Shown one piece after another: positions 44,271-55,837 of a stretch of DNA of 64,000 nucleotides (positions are counted from its first letter, which is position 1; every line of letters starts with the position of its first letter). The stretch spans positions 8,566,001-8,630,000 of the forward strand of contig NC_053043.1 in assembly GCF_003473485.1 (NCBI RefSeq), written 5' to 3'. The DNA is from Medicago truncatula. Taxonomy: Eukaryota; Streptophyta; Magnoliopsida; Fabales; Fabaceae. Below the pieces are notes generated by a model. It saw nothing but the letters and a program-made list of their open reading frames with translations, was not told where the DNA came from and made no database searches. The position numbers were made by a program, and so were the translations under genes.

Positions 44271-45932
44271 ATGAATAGGAGGCAGCAAAGAGCATTCAAA
44301 GTTTTGTTTTGGATTATGGGAATATGTCTAACATGTTATCTTGCAGGACCACCTTTGTTTTGGGCACTCAATGACACTCTTAGTTCTGTTTCTTCTTCTT
44401 GTCCTCCTTGTCATTGTGATTGTTCTCTTCAACCCCTTCTTTCCATCCCAGAAGGTTTCGTTTTCTTTCTCCTTTAAATCTCTATTTTTTTTTTTTCATT
44501 AAAAAGATTATGTGTTTAAATAAGAAATGACAAATAATGTGTTTTGTTTCTTAAATAATGATGTTTTGTTTAGAATGAGACTCATAGGTACCTCATAATG
44601 GCGCAGGTTTAAATAACTTCACTTATATTAATATGTAAATTCTTGTTTAAGCCTTGAGTTTTTCTCGACTTTGTTGAACCCACATGACTCAATTCACGTA
44701 AACTTTACGAGTGTAAAAGAAAACATAGAGAATTAGAGTTCACTCTTACTGCTAGTCCATATTGGAATTTTAGGGAACTCATTTATTGGGAATGATATGT
44801 AACATATGTTGATACATTGGATAATAAATTTCATCCGGGAAATTTTATGCAACTTTGTTAATCATAGTTTTAAATTGCATTATCAACTGCAATTGCGGTG
44901 GCAATATAACAGTTCCAAAGGCCTCTGGGGCAGCATCACAACCGGATCGGCTACATTTTACCGCAATATAAAGATTCGCATTGTAACTGCATCCACAGTT
45001 TAAAACATGTTGTTAACTCTTTGGTCTTTTAGATGCATTTTAATTGTAATTAAATAGTTATTTTAAAAATTGTTTGCAAGACCAATATACGGATCAATTT
45101 TAAAATAGTTTGATGATCAATTACAGAGTAATACAACAGATTTTATAGTCATATGCAATGGAAAAATAAGGAAGTTGAAAAAGTCTTTGGTATATTTTGT
45201 TACTTGTGTTCAGACATTGATAGTTGTTTTGCTAACTTTGTTGTCTCTGCTTGTTTTTTGTTGCAGGATTGAGCAACAATTCTATTTTAGGTTAGTTCTC
45301 TTCCCTCTCTTACACTAGGGAAACACAATAGATATGAGGTGACGATTATAATTACAATTTGACTATAAAAAAATTAAAATGATATATATTTATATTTGAT
45401 AGACAAATTTCAGAAAGTGAATGATGATTATAATTTTATTTGATATACTCTTTGGTTTAAGTATCCATGCATCTGCCGGACTGATAAAGGATGTAGTATT
45501 ACTTAAAATTCAAGTAAGTTAGAATTAGAAGTTAATATAAATTTGACAGTGTTGAAATCTCTTTTAATCTATGGACAACTTCAAATAATCTTGTTTAATT
45601 ATATTATAGATTGCATGAGGCAAGATCCAGAGGTGAGTGAAGAGGCTGGGAAGAGTTTCATGGATCTTTTGCATGAAGAGTTAAAGCAAAAGGAAGCTGA
45701 AGCTGAGAGAAAACAAAGACATGCTGACATATTACTTTTAGAGTCTAAGAAAATAGCATCACAGTATCAAAAGGAGGCCGATAAATGCAATTCAGGGATG
45801 GAAACATGTGAGGAAGCTAGGGAAAGAGCCGAAACAGCACTTGAAAATCAGATGAAAGAAACTGCTTTGTGGGAGCTTAGAGCTCAGCAAAGAGGATGGA
45901 AACCTACCAAAGAGGACGGAATCCTGCCATGA
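44271..45932 (+). CDS. DUF1068 (ELMO/NKS1-family) membrane protein
   Basis: Three exons 44271-44454, 45267-45290 and 45610-45932 give 176 aa; the middle exon is only 24 nt (LSNNSIL plus split codons). Residues 9-32 form a membrane segment near the N-terminus (KVLFWIMGICLTCYLAGPPL), followed by CPPCHCDC, then a highly charged coiled coil (about 75-160: KSFMDLLHEELKQKEAEAE and on) and a conserved RGWKPTKE tail. Plant DUF1068 proteins include Arabidopsis ELMO1 and NKS1, Golgi-membrane proteins linked to pectin and cell adhesion; the same role here is inference. It lies next to the PPR gene as, from memory, At4g04360/At4g04370 do. No defect. Confidence 0.9.
44864..45008. mobile_element. MITE in intron 1 of the DUF1068 gene
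   Basis: Ends CATAGTTTTAAATTGCA and, inverted, CATGTTTTAAACTGTGGATG; GCAATTGCGG / CCGCAATAT blocks inside. About 145 bp. Confidence 0.5.
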
Positions 45933-47559
45933 AAGCTTTAGCACATTTTTGAGCAACGAGTACAAATATTATCATTTCACTTGTCTACCTAGTTATTTTT
46001 TTCGTTCATTGATTTTTTTATTTTATTATTTTGAGGCACTTGATATACTATTTAATGAGAAATAAATACATAATTCTTTTTTGGTTTCATTATGTAGATT
46101 GTTATCTTTTGTTAAGTTGATGCTAAGCCAGTACTTAGCTATCCACTGAATCATGAACCTTAACTTGCATTCCTTGATTAGAATTTATTTGAGAATTGTT
46201 ATTACGTGCTTATTTTCATGGTGTCATGGTAGCAATAGATACTGTCTTCTCGAAAGGCTAGTTCAACTTTTGCCTCGAAAGTGATTCACTTATAGAACTT
46301 TAGGTTTTTAATTCAAGGCTTCGTCCCTGGTATGCTCAGAAATAGGTGGACAATTGTCTTATTTTCAAACCCCAGATTTGTTGTCTCTTGCTGAACAGAC
46401 TACTCTCACTTCCCGACTCGCGCAAAAACTCTCTCTTGCTAAAACATGAAACACTTCTCTCGCTACAACAACCCTCATTCAAAACCTAACTCATGAAGAA
46501 ACTCTAAACGTGTGAATCACTCAGTTAGTGCATATTGAATCCCTCTGTATTTGTAATTGTTAAAACATTGTTCCGGTGTATTGAATTCCTCTGCGTTATA
46601 CTGAGACGTTCTTCTACTATTGAACTGTTTCGCAGTTGAGCTTCCCTTTTCTCACTATTTTAAGTCTCTAAAACCCGTCTTGTTTATACCTTTTCTCATA
46701 TAAAACGCTTTGTCGTTTACTTTGATTAATTTAAACCTTGCTAGTTTGTTTATTGCCAGTTTATAGGTTTAGCTAGTGTGTACCATTTGCTAGTTTATAG
46801 CTGTTGGAGGTTGAATGGGAAAGAAAGATTCTTGCTTACTAAAGATCAAAGTTTAAACTGCATCTGCAGGTTATTACAAAACCTTTTTTTCGCAGTATTT
46901 TTCAAGCGATTTGTGTCAAAAACTAAAGGTGACTGAATGATTTTAAAAAATGAGTTTTTTTAATATTTTTATATTAGAATTTAGAATAATTGCAATAAGT
47001 TCACAAAAATGTTATGTTATTTGACATGATTTGAAGAAGAAAAAAATCCAAAAGAATGACCTGCTACTTGAAGTTTATTTCTATTGAATCCTTTTTTTTT
47101 ATTTTTTTTTATGGTTATGGAACTTTAGGATGACATTCTTTTCTAATACAGTTCCTTCCATATGCTTGTTGGCTCATTCCTATCTCAGAACAAGAATGAT
47201 ATTCTTTCTTATATAAATGAAAGTGCAAAAATTAGTTCAACAGTATTTAAAACACTCTAAATTTGCTTAGAAAGTTTATTGTCATCGAATTTGTGGACAG
47301 TCAAATTTTACCTGCAATTTATCATAAACCACCCCTGTGTCATAATTAGAAATGAGTACTTAGCTATGTGAAATAACCCTTTTGATTGTGTACAAGACCA
47401 ACATGGAAAGATTATCTCATTATTCAAAGTTCAAACCATACATTACAATAAAATCAAAAGGCATAGTTTTGATCTGTTCTTATATTTTGTGAAGGCAACT
47501 ATTGATTCAATTAGTTTGAAAATTTCAACTTTATCCTTGTCCTCATTTACTTACTAAGA
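45933..47559. other. Intergenic DNA
   Basis: 3' flank of the DUF1068 gene, then unassigned sequence. Around 46400-46780 base composition becomes more gene-like, with CT-rich stretches, but no frame or domain is supportable. Confidence 0.4.
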
Positions 47560-48080
47560 CTGATATTTTTGGGGGCTCAAATTGGTCATAATCCTAGCTA
47601 TTCTTGGATGAGTATTTGGTCGGCTAAGACTAAGAATTTGGCGGGTGAAGGATGTAATGGAGCATTGGGAGTGAAGCTGCCATCTCAGTACTTGAAGTCT
47701 TTGTGTGGCTAATTTATTTAATTCATCAGGACACTATAGCTTGGAATTTTGATGTGATCCATACTATTTTTGATTTAGTTACTGCTGCAAAAATTGCAGG
47801 TTCTGTTGTTCGAAACAGTTCGCCAAGACAAGCTTGTCTGGAAGGAGGATAAGAGTGGTCATTATTCCGTTACAAGTGCCTATCGTCTCTGCATGACGAA
47901 TTTCTTGGATATGATATGAACAAGTTTTTGGTAGATGGAGATTGGAATAAAATATGGAAACGTAAAGTGCCATTGAAAGATAAGAGTTTACTGTGGTGAA
48001 TATGATGTAATGTTCTCCAACAAGATGTAGAATCGTCGATAAAGGTCTAGCGTACATCAACATGTGGTTAGGCACCCTGC
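47560..48080 (+). pseudogene. LINE relic (RT C-terminal part)
   Basis: Broken frames read GHNPSYSWMSIWSAK (about 47590), WNFDVIHTIFD (about 47740), QDKLVWKEDKSGHYSVTSAYRLC (about 47817-47895, across frames), VDGDWNKIWKRKVPLKDKSLLW (47932-47998) and CNVLQQ. This is the typical order just after the LINE reverse transcriptase. It is unrelated in detail to the copy at 42955. Confidence 0.7.
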
Positions 48081-48678
48081 TGTGTACTCAAATTTATCTC
48101 AAATGTTGATGTGGTCAGACGAAACTCAATGTTGAAAAAATTGATCATTAGGCCCCTTAAAATGCTCACATGCCCCTAAAAAACTCAGAAATTCTCCTCT
48201 TGGGAGTTAAGAAGCGATCACTACCTTTCAAGATTTAGGAAACGTTCGAAGGTTTGAGACTTAGGAATCGATCCATGGTTCAGGGGACTTAGAAAGCGAA
48301 CTGAGGTTGAAATGTAGAACACAAAACACAAGAGGCATGTGACACAATCCATTGTCATAACACATTCAAAGTTCAAACACACTTAAAATTATTCAAACAC
48401 ACACATTCAACACTCAAAATTCATCATTATAATTTTTTTTATTATGAATTTAATTTCTATACATCAACAATTTAAAACAATTTTACGCACACATAGTCAA
48501 AACATTTATAATTGCACACATCACCGTTAAACTCTTGAAGAATATGAAAACTCAGAACTCATGTGTTTTCAACCGGATTAAATGATGTGGCACATTCAGC
48601 ATTCTAATACTCTCAATTTTCAACGTATTCTTCTTTTTCTGTTGTAAACCCAAAAAGTGAAACCCTTCCTTCCTTCCA

Positions 48679-49901
48679 ATGGCGGGTGATGTTCTTCCGT
48701 CGGAAATAGTCACTGAAATCTTCTCCCGCATACCAGTAAATCACTTCTCCGATTCCGATCAACTTCAAAATCACTTAAATCTATAATCGATTCCCACAAC
48801 TTCACCAACCTTCACCTCAAAAATTCCCTCAATCGTTCCTTAATCATTCGACGCAACTACGATATCTACCAAATCGATGATGATTTCTCTGATCTAACCA
48901 CCGCCGAGTTTCCACTCAACCATCCTTTCTCCGGTAACAGCACCAAAATTACTCTTATCGGTTCATGTAACGGCCTCCTCGCCATTTCTAATGGTTTAAT
49001 CGCTTTGACTCAACCTAATGACGCCAACCAAATCGCAATCTGGAACCCTAACACCCGTAAACATCACATTATCCCTTTTCTCCCTCTTCCTATTACTCCT
49101 CATCCTCCACCTGACATGTACTGCTACTTATATCTTCACGGCTTCGGTTTTGATCTATTAACCGCCGATTACAAACTCCTCCGAATCTCTTGGTTAGTCA
49201 CTCAACATAACCCTTTTTATGATTCACATGTCACACTCTTTAGCTTGAAAACAAACTCGTGGAAAACAATTCCCAGTACGCCATACGCTCTTCAATATGT
49301 TCAAGCCATGGGGGTTTTTGTTCAGAATTCTCTTCACTGGGTTATGGCCAAGAAACTTGATGGGTCATATCCTTGGTTAATTGTCGCATTTAACCTCACA
49401 CTTGAAATTTTCTACGAGGTTCCTCTTCCTGTTGAATTAGAAGGTGAAGAGGTTAACAGTAATAGTAATGGGAGTTTTAAATTTCGTCTTGCTGTTTTGG
49501 GTGGGTGTCTTTGTATGTCTGTGAATTATGAAACCACTGAAATTGATGTTTGGGTGATGAAAGAATATGGTTCTAGAGATAGTTGGTGTAAACTTTTTAC
49601 TTTCGTTAAATCGTGTTTCACTCCACATTTTAAATCTTCGAGGCCTTTAGGTTATTCTAGTGATGGAAGTAAGGTTCTGTTGGAAGGAATTGAAGTTTTG
49701 TCGGAGGTATGTCATAGGAAGCTGTTTTGGTATGATTTGAAGAGTGAACAAGTCAGTTATGTTGAAGGAATTCCTAATTGGAATGCAGCTATGTTTTGTG
49801 TTGGAAGTCTTGTACCACCTTTCTTCCCTGTTGATAATTGTAGGAAGGAGGAGAATTGTACAAGCAAGAGAAGGTACTTATTTATTTTCTTAGTTTTTTG
49901 A
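48679..49901 (+). pseudogene. F-box / FBA-domain protein with 1-bp frameshift
   Basis: Starts MAGDVLPSEIVTEIFSRIPV, the N-terminus of an F-box. At about 48736-48742 one A is missing from an AAAA run (present as GTAAATCAC), so translation derails to a stop about 15 codons later. Downstream, in the -1 frame, the rest is uninterrupted to 49901: SHNFTNLHLKNSL, GSCNGLLAI, IAIWNPNTRKHHIIPFLPL, YLHGFGFD and SLHWV, ending in the FBA-type half KLFWYDLKSEQVSYVEGIPN. A donor GTACTT at 49874 with acceptor at 50359 probably splices the last codons. Unless the missing base is a sequencing error, it cannot make an SCF substrate adaptor. Closest relative in the window is the intact gene at 54707. Confidence 0.8.
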
Positions 49902-51960
49902 GTTCTTGCTGTATGTACCCAATGACCCATCATATGATATATGTGGTTAAACTCTATGCTAAAGGTCAAATTAAATTCTTATCACATAGGACAAGGATTC
50001 TCTAATTACTTTGAAGTTTATACCTTTGTTTATGTATATGTGACAATGTGTGTGTGACTGTGCTGGATTTCAAAAGAACAAAAAATTGAGAACAATGTAT
50101 GCCATGTGTTAGTTTAATAGTTGATATTGAGATCTTCACTCCTGAATAATTATTTTGACAAGCTAATTTATGAATGTTGAGACTATACCACCATGCCATG
50201 GTATGTAAAGAGGAGAAAATTGTTATATAGAAATTGGCCTACCATGAAATTACTCTAAATTTATGCATAGTTCCATTCAAAAGCACGGTTTTTTATCAAC
50301 TATTCTTTTGTGATATTGTTGAACTTACTTCGATGAGATTCATTTTTTTTTTTCCACAGGGATGGCTTCTTGTCCTAAAGATTTAAATTGAGATTGTAAG
50401 GGGTTAAAGGACCTGTGATGTGCAGCTGAAACAGGATGCTCAAGTTGTTTCTTGTGATGGAATTAGTCACCTTGGTTTGTGGAAAAGGTTGAATTTACAA
50501 TGAATGGAGCTGCACCCATTTTTCTCCCTCTGGCCTTTCTAAAGGATCTTCTGCTTTTGTCTTTTACTTCTAGACTCTAGTACTGTTGAAAAAATATGGA
50601 AGCACAATGAGGTTGGTTAGTGTATGAAAAGAATCTTTTATTTCCATTATTATTTTTAAATTCCAATCTCTTACAACATGCTTAAGAAAGCACAAAGTGG
50701 TTGGATATTGTACGAAGAGTATTGCTCATTTCGTGCGCGTTTGTTTGTGTGTGACATTGTGTCCCCTCTTCACTGTGTGTGTAAGTCTTTGTTCGTTACT
50801 GCATGTGTTTTCCATCACGTTGTCGCCGTCTCTGTTTCTCCTCAAATTAGGCTCTTTTTTTGTTGCAAATTGAATTGATTTTCCATGCAAATTGAATTGA
50901 TTTGTGTTCGTTGGCTACTTTATTATTACATGAAAAGTATTGAGTATTTTTTGGTTCTGTTGTACGAAATTTTATCATTATGCTACAAATAACATCTTTA
51001 TAGTTTACTGCGATGCTGCCGAAATTGAATTCTTTTGCTGTATGTAAGAATTGGATTGTGGCCTCTGCTAGGTGGATGTTTTGTTGTATAACACTTCATT
51101 ACGTTCTGCTGCAGTATTCAGTAAAATGATGATTTAGTTGGTACGAATATGATATTATATGATAGTGTGTACTGTTGTTATAATCAATGGAATGAAACTG
51201 TCTATTGCCATTTGAAAATTGAAGTTAGGAATGGGCACTGTACTTAGATATAGACTATGGTGGTTTGCTAAATGTCGATGTTTTACTTTTTTATATTAGA
51301 AAGTATTAAAGGAACCACTCTCAGATTCTAAGAAAAGCCTATGGTGCACCTCCCTCACTTCAGTACTAGCCCTGTAACTGTTTGTAACTGCTTTGTAACT
51401 GTCTCTGGTACTTCGATACTAGCCTGCTTTAGAATAGGGACTGACACGTGTCAGTCACCTGCAACTGGGAAACTGGTTGAGGATCACATCTATAAATAGA
51501 CTCTGGTGGTTGTCAATGTTTTTCTTTTTTATATTGATGGTGGTAGGCTGCATTATATTCAACTTAGGAAGAGATATAGACTGTGGTACTTTGATACTTA
51601 TTGCGCTGTCGCTTATGTATCAAATATTGTGCTTGAAGTTCCAGAAATTACTGTAGGCAAGATCAAGTAGTTAAACAATGTTTTTGATCGTGTGTTGAAT
51701 CAATAGTTACAAGGAAATTTGCTACTAATTTTTTGGTTCTTTTCTGCTACGTGTATGCTGCTGATTTTCTGGTTTTTCTGCTACTTTTGATTGTAGTATC
51801 TTCAATTCATGTTTGTTCTGAATAATATTGTAATTTTTTGTATGTAGTGATAGGTCCTGATAAAATCCTATTAACAATTTGTGTTGCACTCTAAAGTAAT
51901 AGGACTTGGGAACCAGTTCTGGTGTTGATTGAATGTACACTTATATTACAATGTGTAATT
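49902..51960. other. 3' UTR and flank of F-box copy 1
   Basis: 50360-50480 (GATTTAAATTGA, AGGATGCTCAAGTTGT) recurs near 56700 and 56890, and the stretch ATGAAATTACTC at about 50247 recurs near 53220 and 56390, so the F-box unit of about 3 kb was copied with its 3' flank. 51360-51530 has a direct CTGTAACTG repeat and a TATAAATAGACTCTGG block that could be LTR debris. Confidence 0.5.
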
Positions 51961-52025
51961 TGTACGTGGACCCCTTCCCGGACCCTGCGTATGTGGGAGC
52001 TTTAGTGCACCAGGTTGCCCTTTAA
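51961..52025 (+). mobile_element. Au-SINE 3' fragment
   Basis: GTGGACCCCTTCCCGGACC, CTGCGTATGTGGGAGCTTTA and GTGCACCAGGTTGCCCTTT match, from memory, the conserved 3' half of plant Au SINEs. The tRNA-like 5' half is not evident. Confidence 0.6.
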
Positions 52026-52394
52026 TGTGTTATGGCCTAGTGCTGTTTTGGGTGAGGATTTTTAGCAGTAAAAAATGAAAATGTTAAAATCTTGCCCACA
52101 TACCAAAGAAGTTTCTTATAACTTTAGTGAAGTAGTATGACTCTATTGTTTGCCTCCCTCATGAAAAATGTAGTCCTTGTTTTAGTTCATGTGCAGGCTC
52201 AAGCCATTTTCATTTTTGTTATACTGTTATGGATGCCTACTTGAATCTCATGGAATTTCAATTGTGTATAGTCAATTCACGGTCACGCACATTTTCCTTT
52301 TATGATTTATTTGAATTTTGTGGTACCTGATTTGCATATTCTTGTTGGACATGCTTATGAAAGCACAATGAGGTTGGTTATTGTAATTGATGTT

Positions 52395-52690
52395 GCTGTT
52401 TTTGGAGGGTGTCTTTGTATGAGTGTGAATTATGAAACTACTAATTCAAGTGTGTTTCACTTTATCTTTGGATCTTTTAAGGCCTTTATGTTATTCAAGT
52501 GATAGAGGTAAGGTTTTGTTGCAAGTAAATCTTAACTTGGATGCAAGTTACTTATCCAGAAATTCCTAGTTTGAAGGAAGTAATGATTTATGCTGAAAGT
52601 CTTGTACCCCCTCCCTTACCTATTGATACTAATCATATGACGGGGAACCGACACAAGTTGAGATGCAAAGCTATAAGCAAGAGAAGGTAC
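52395..52690 (+). pseudogene. F-box (FBA) C-terminal fragment
   Basis: Starts IDVAVFGGCLCMSVNYETT (like the LGGCLCMSVNYETTEIDVW region of copy 1), then loses frame. Later remnants match the end of the family (PSLKEVMIYAESLVPPPLPID) and the splice donor context AAGAGAAG|GTACTT at 52687. Upstream, GAAAGCACAATGAGGTTGGTTA copies a piece of copy 1's 3' flank (about 50600), so the fragment is a recombinant. Confidence 0.75.
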
Positions 52691-53630
52691 TTATTGTTTA
52701 TCTGAATGTATGTTCGAAAGTTGCTTTGCATAGTGATTTCAATGGTCCCATCATATGATATCCGTAGTTAAACTTTTTTTTTTATTTTTTTATTTTATTG
52801 AAAAATGATGTTTGGACACAATACATTTCGTATCAAATATGGTGTATGTATTTTGATGTTGAAATAACACAACTGCATTTTGTTAGAGGTCAAATTGAAT
52901 CACCTTTCTTGTGTAGTTTGTTTATGTGCATGTTGTATGTATTTGATATTATGTGCATGCTGGATGCCGAAAGAAACATTAAAGAGAGTGTATGTTGTGT
53001 GTGACAAATTTTTTTTTTATGCTAGACAACAATTCATTTTCTTATAATTAAGTTAAAAAAAGAATAATGATATAAATTGATTTTGTTCCTATTCGTTATT
53101 CTATACCCTCACTCCTTTATCATTATTTTGACAAGCTTGTTTCTCATTGTTAAGACTATTCCACCCTGTCATGATATCTGTGTATGTAAGGAGAAAATTT
53201 ATTTTAAAATTTGTGTTCCATGAAATTACTCCAAATTAATGTACAATTCTTAATCTAGTTTTATTGTTAAACAAAACTTACGCAATATTTCGATAAATGA
53301 AAATGAAGGAAGACCGTTGGAAATATAAAGCTAGATAAAAGGTTTGAAGCATGAGAATAGCCTAAGAATCTACAATCTTTTGGGATGTAAAATGTAACAT
53401 TCGGTCGTAATGGGTCTCACTAACATAGAAACTTAGTGAGATGGAGGTTTCAGTGAGAGAATAAAAAGGGAACAGATGACCAAATGGAAAGGATGAGGCG
53501 CTGCAAAAAGAAAGGATGCGGCGCTGCAACAAGCAGAGTGGATTAAACAATAAAACTAGATTGTACATAATATCAAATAAAACTAGATTACCACAACTTT
53601 GAGAGAGGAATGGAGACCTAATCAGTTCTG

Positions 53631-54030
53631 ATGGCTGATCTTCTATCAAAATTGTTCGTTGAAATCCTCTCTCACTTACCACAACTTCGAAATCAATTTG
53701 ATCCTTAATTGATTCCCACAACTTCATCAACTTTTACCTCAAAAACTCCCTCAGTTTCAATTTTATCCTCTGCCACAACTCCGATCTCTACCAACTTGAT
53801 TTCCCTAATCTAACCACCCACGTTAAATCCGCAATCCTTTAGACATCAATTTATGGAACCCTAAAATTGATCTTCTTGGTGGTTCATGTAATGGTCTCCT
53901 CTGGATCTTCGATGGTGTCAGTGAAATTGCTTTATGGAATCCTAACATCCGTAAACATCGGTTTATACCATATGTCTCCATTCCTCGTCATGACATGTGG
54001 ATGAGTGTTGTGCTTTACTATTTAAGATTT
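53631..54030 (+). pseudogene. F-box N-terminal fragment
   Basis: MADLLSKLFVEILSHLPQL, then an internal deletion in the F-box helix, stops, and recognisable remnants of DSHNFINFYLKNSLS, NSDLYQLDF, LLGGSCNGLL, GVSEIALWNPNIRKHR and PYVSIPRHDM. It ends abruptly near 54010-54030, where unrelated sequence begins. Closest to the intact gene at 54707. Confidence 0.8.
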
Positions 54031-54706
54031 TCTAAAAGAAGGGTGTAGACGATACTTGGGATTGGAACCTTGTTCTAGGAAAAGTATACGACGTGTACAT
54101 AATCAAACGCGTCGCATGGAGTCCAACATAACATTTTTTTACCCTATTTGTACAAAGCAGCTTTGTTGAAGGTTTCTCCGTTTGGTTGACGGTTGTTACG
54201 TAATTGTCTCCCAAATTAAGATAATTTACTTCGTCGACAAGTCAACCCACCCAATTACAATCTATGTAGTGGCATGATACGTAAAAAAAAAAAAAAAAAA
54301 TACAGTGACAATGAGTTCTCAAAAACCTGAAAAAAATAATAATAATAACATTGAGTCACGCCAATGGCAATGGCGTGATTGTGTGATACCACTACTATAA
54401 GAAAGAAAAGAAACTTGTGAAAGTAGGTTTTATTTTTTGTTTTGAAGAAGTGAAAGTAGATATTTTTGATAATGGACTGGTAATTTTGTTTCATTCTAGG
54501 GTTAGCAAGAAAAATATTTCAACATTATATGGCCTTCCTTGTTTCCCGTATTCACCATTTCGTAAATGAAGCACTTGGCAATGCATGCGAACTTTCCGTG
54601 TCAACACCGTTATTCGTAAACAACCTACTCTAACAAAATCCAAACCTCACAATGAATTAGAAATGAAGGAAAAAAAAATAGAAAACCCTAAACCAGTTTC
54701 GATTCC
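54031..54706. other. Unassigned insert between F-box copies
   Basis: Contains an A-run of 18 at about 54283, an AAT microsatellite (54334) and a small palindrome CACGCCAATGGCAATGGCGTG in pieces (CACGCCA / TGGCGTG, 54357-54377). Nothing coding on either strand. Confidence 0.4.
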
Positions 54707-55837
54707 ATGGCTGATGTTCCAACGGAATTGTTCATCGATATCCTCTCCCGCTTACCGGTACAATCCCTTCTCCGATTCCGATCAATTTCTAAATCACTTC
54801 GATCCTTCATAGATTCCCACACCTTCACCAAACATTACCTCAAAAACTCCTTCAGTATCAAGATCATCCTCCGCCACAACTATGATCTCTACCAACTTGA
54901 TTTCTCTAATCTAACAACCCACGTTAAATTCTCCGTTCCTTTAAACATCAATTTATTTAACCCTAATATTGATCTTCTCGGTGGTTCATGTAACGGCCTC
55001 CTTTGCATCTCTAACGGTGTCAGTGAAATCGCTTTCTGGAACCCTAACATCCGTAAACATCGAGTTATCCCTTATCTCCCCATTCCTCGTAATGAATCTG
55101 ACTTCCGCTTGTCCAAATGCGTACACGGTTTTGGTTTTGATCAGTCTGCCTGCAATTACAAACTCGTGAGAGTCTCCTTTTTCGAAGGGATACGACACAT
55201 CATGTTCAAAACACAGGTGAGACTCTTCAGCTCCAAAACAAACTCGTGGAAAGCACTTCCTAATATCCCGTACGCTCTTTACAGCACTCAACCTGTGGGG
55301 GTTTTCGTTGAGAATTCTCTCCACTGGGTTGTGACTCGGAATAGATCTCAACCTTGTTTAATCGTCGCATTTAACCTAACACAAGAAGTTTTCAACGAAG
55401 TTCCTCTTCCAGAAATACAAATGGCAGATAACGTTAAGGGATTTCAAATTGATGTTTCACTTTTGGGAGAGTGTCTTTGTATGACTGTGAATCACGTGAG
55501 TGTGAGACATCACACTACTAAGGTTGAGGTTTGGGTGATGAAAAAATATGGATTTAGAGATAGTTGGTGTAAATTGTTTACTTTTGAGGATTCGTGCTTC
55601 AATAAACCTTTGAGATCTTTGAAGCCTTTGTGTTATTCTAGTGATAGAAGTAAAGTTCTGTTGGAAGTAAAAGGTAATCTCTATAGAGATTGTAAGAAGC
55701 TGTTTTGGTATGATCTCAAAAGTGAAGAAGTTACTTGTGTTCAAGGAATTCCTAATTTCAATGAAACTATGATTTATGTTGGAACCCTTCTACCACCTTC
55801 CTTGCCTATTGATAACTACAATTATATAAAAGCATGA
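54707..55837 (+). CDS. F-box protein with FBA domain (CPR30-like), intact
   Basis: 376 aa, one exon. F-box at residues 1-45 (MADVPTELFIDILSRLPVQS, LLRFRSISKSLRSFIDS), then the F-box-associated domain: LLGGSCNGLLCI, IAFWNPNIRKHRVIPYLPIP, VHGFGFDQSACNYKLVRVSF, TNSWKALPNIPY, NSLHWVV, LIVAFNLTQEVFNEVPLP, VEVWVMKKYGFRDSWCKLFT, KKLFWYDLKSEEVTCVQGIPNF. It should be the substrate-recognition subunit of an SCF ubiquitin ligase; the target is unknown. The family is large and fast-evolving in legumes. It stops just before AAG|GTACTTG, the donor site conserved in sister copies, so a 3' UTR intron is likely. It is the only intact member here. Confidence 0.93.
   Translation: MADVPTELFIDILSRLPVQSLLRFRSISKSLRSFIDSHTFTKHYLKNSFSIKIILRHNYDLYQLDFSNLTTHVKFSVPLNINLFNPNIDLLGGSCNGLLCISNGVSEIAFWNPNIRKHRVIPYLPIPRNESDFRLSKCVHGFGFDQSACNYKLVRVSFFEGIRHIMFKTQVRLFSSKTNSWKALPNIPYALYSTQPVGVFVENSLHWVVTRNRSQPCLIVAFNLTQEVFNEVPLPEIQMADNVKGFQIDVSLLGECLCMTVNHVSVRHHTTKVEVWVMKKYGFRDSWCKLFTFEDSCFNKPLRSLKPLCYSSDRSKVLLEVKGNLYRDCKKLFWYDLKSEEVTCVQGIPNFNETMIYVGTLLPPSLPIDNYNYIKA

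Noticed and set aside
46400-46800. Possible small gene downstream of the DUF1068 gene
   Set aside because: No frame longer than chance, no splice-consistent structure and no domain.
53362-53730. 122-codon minus-strand frame
   Set aside because: Antisense to the F-box N-terminal fragment, with no homology or codon signal.
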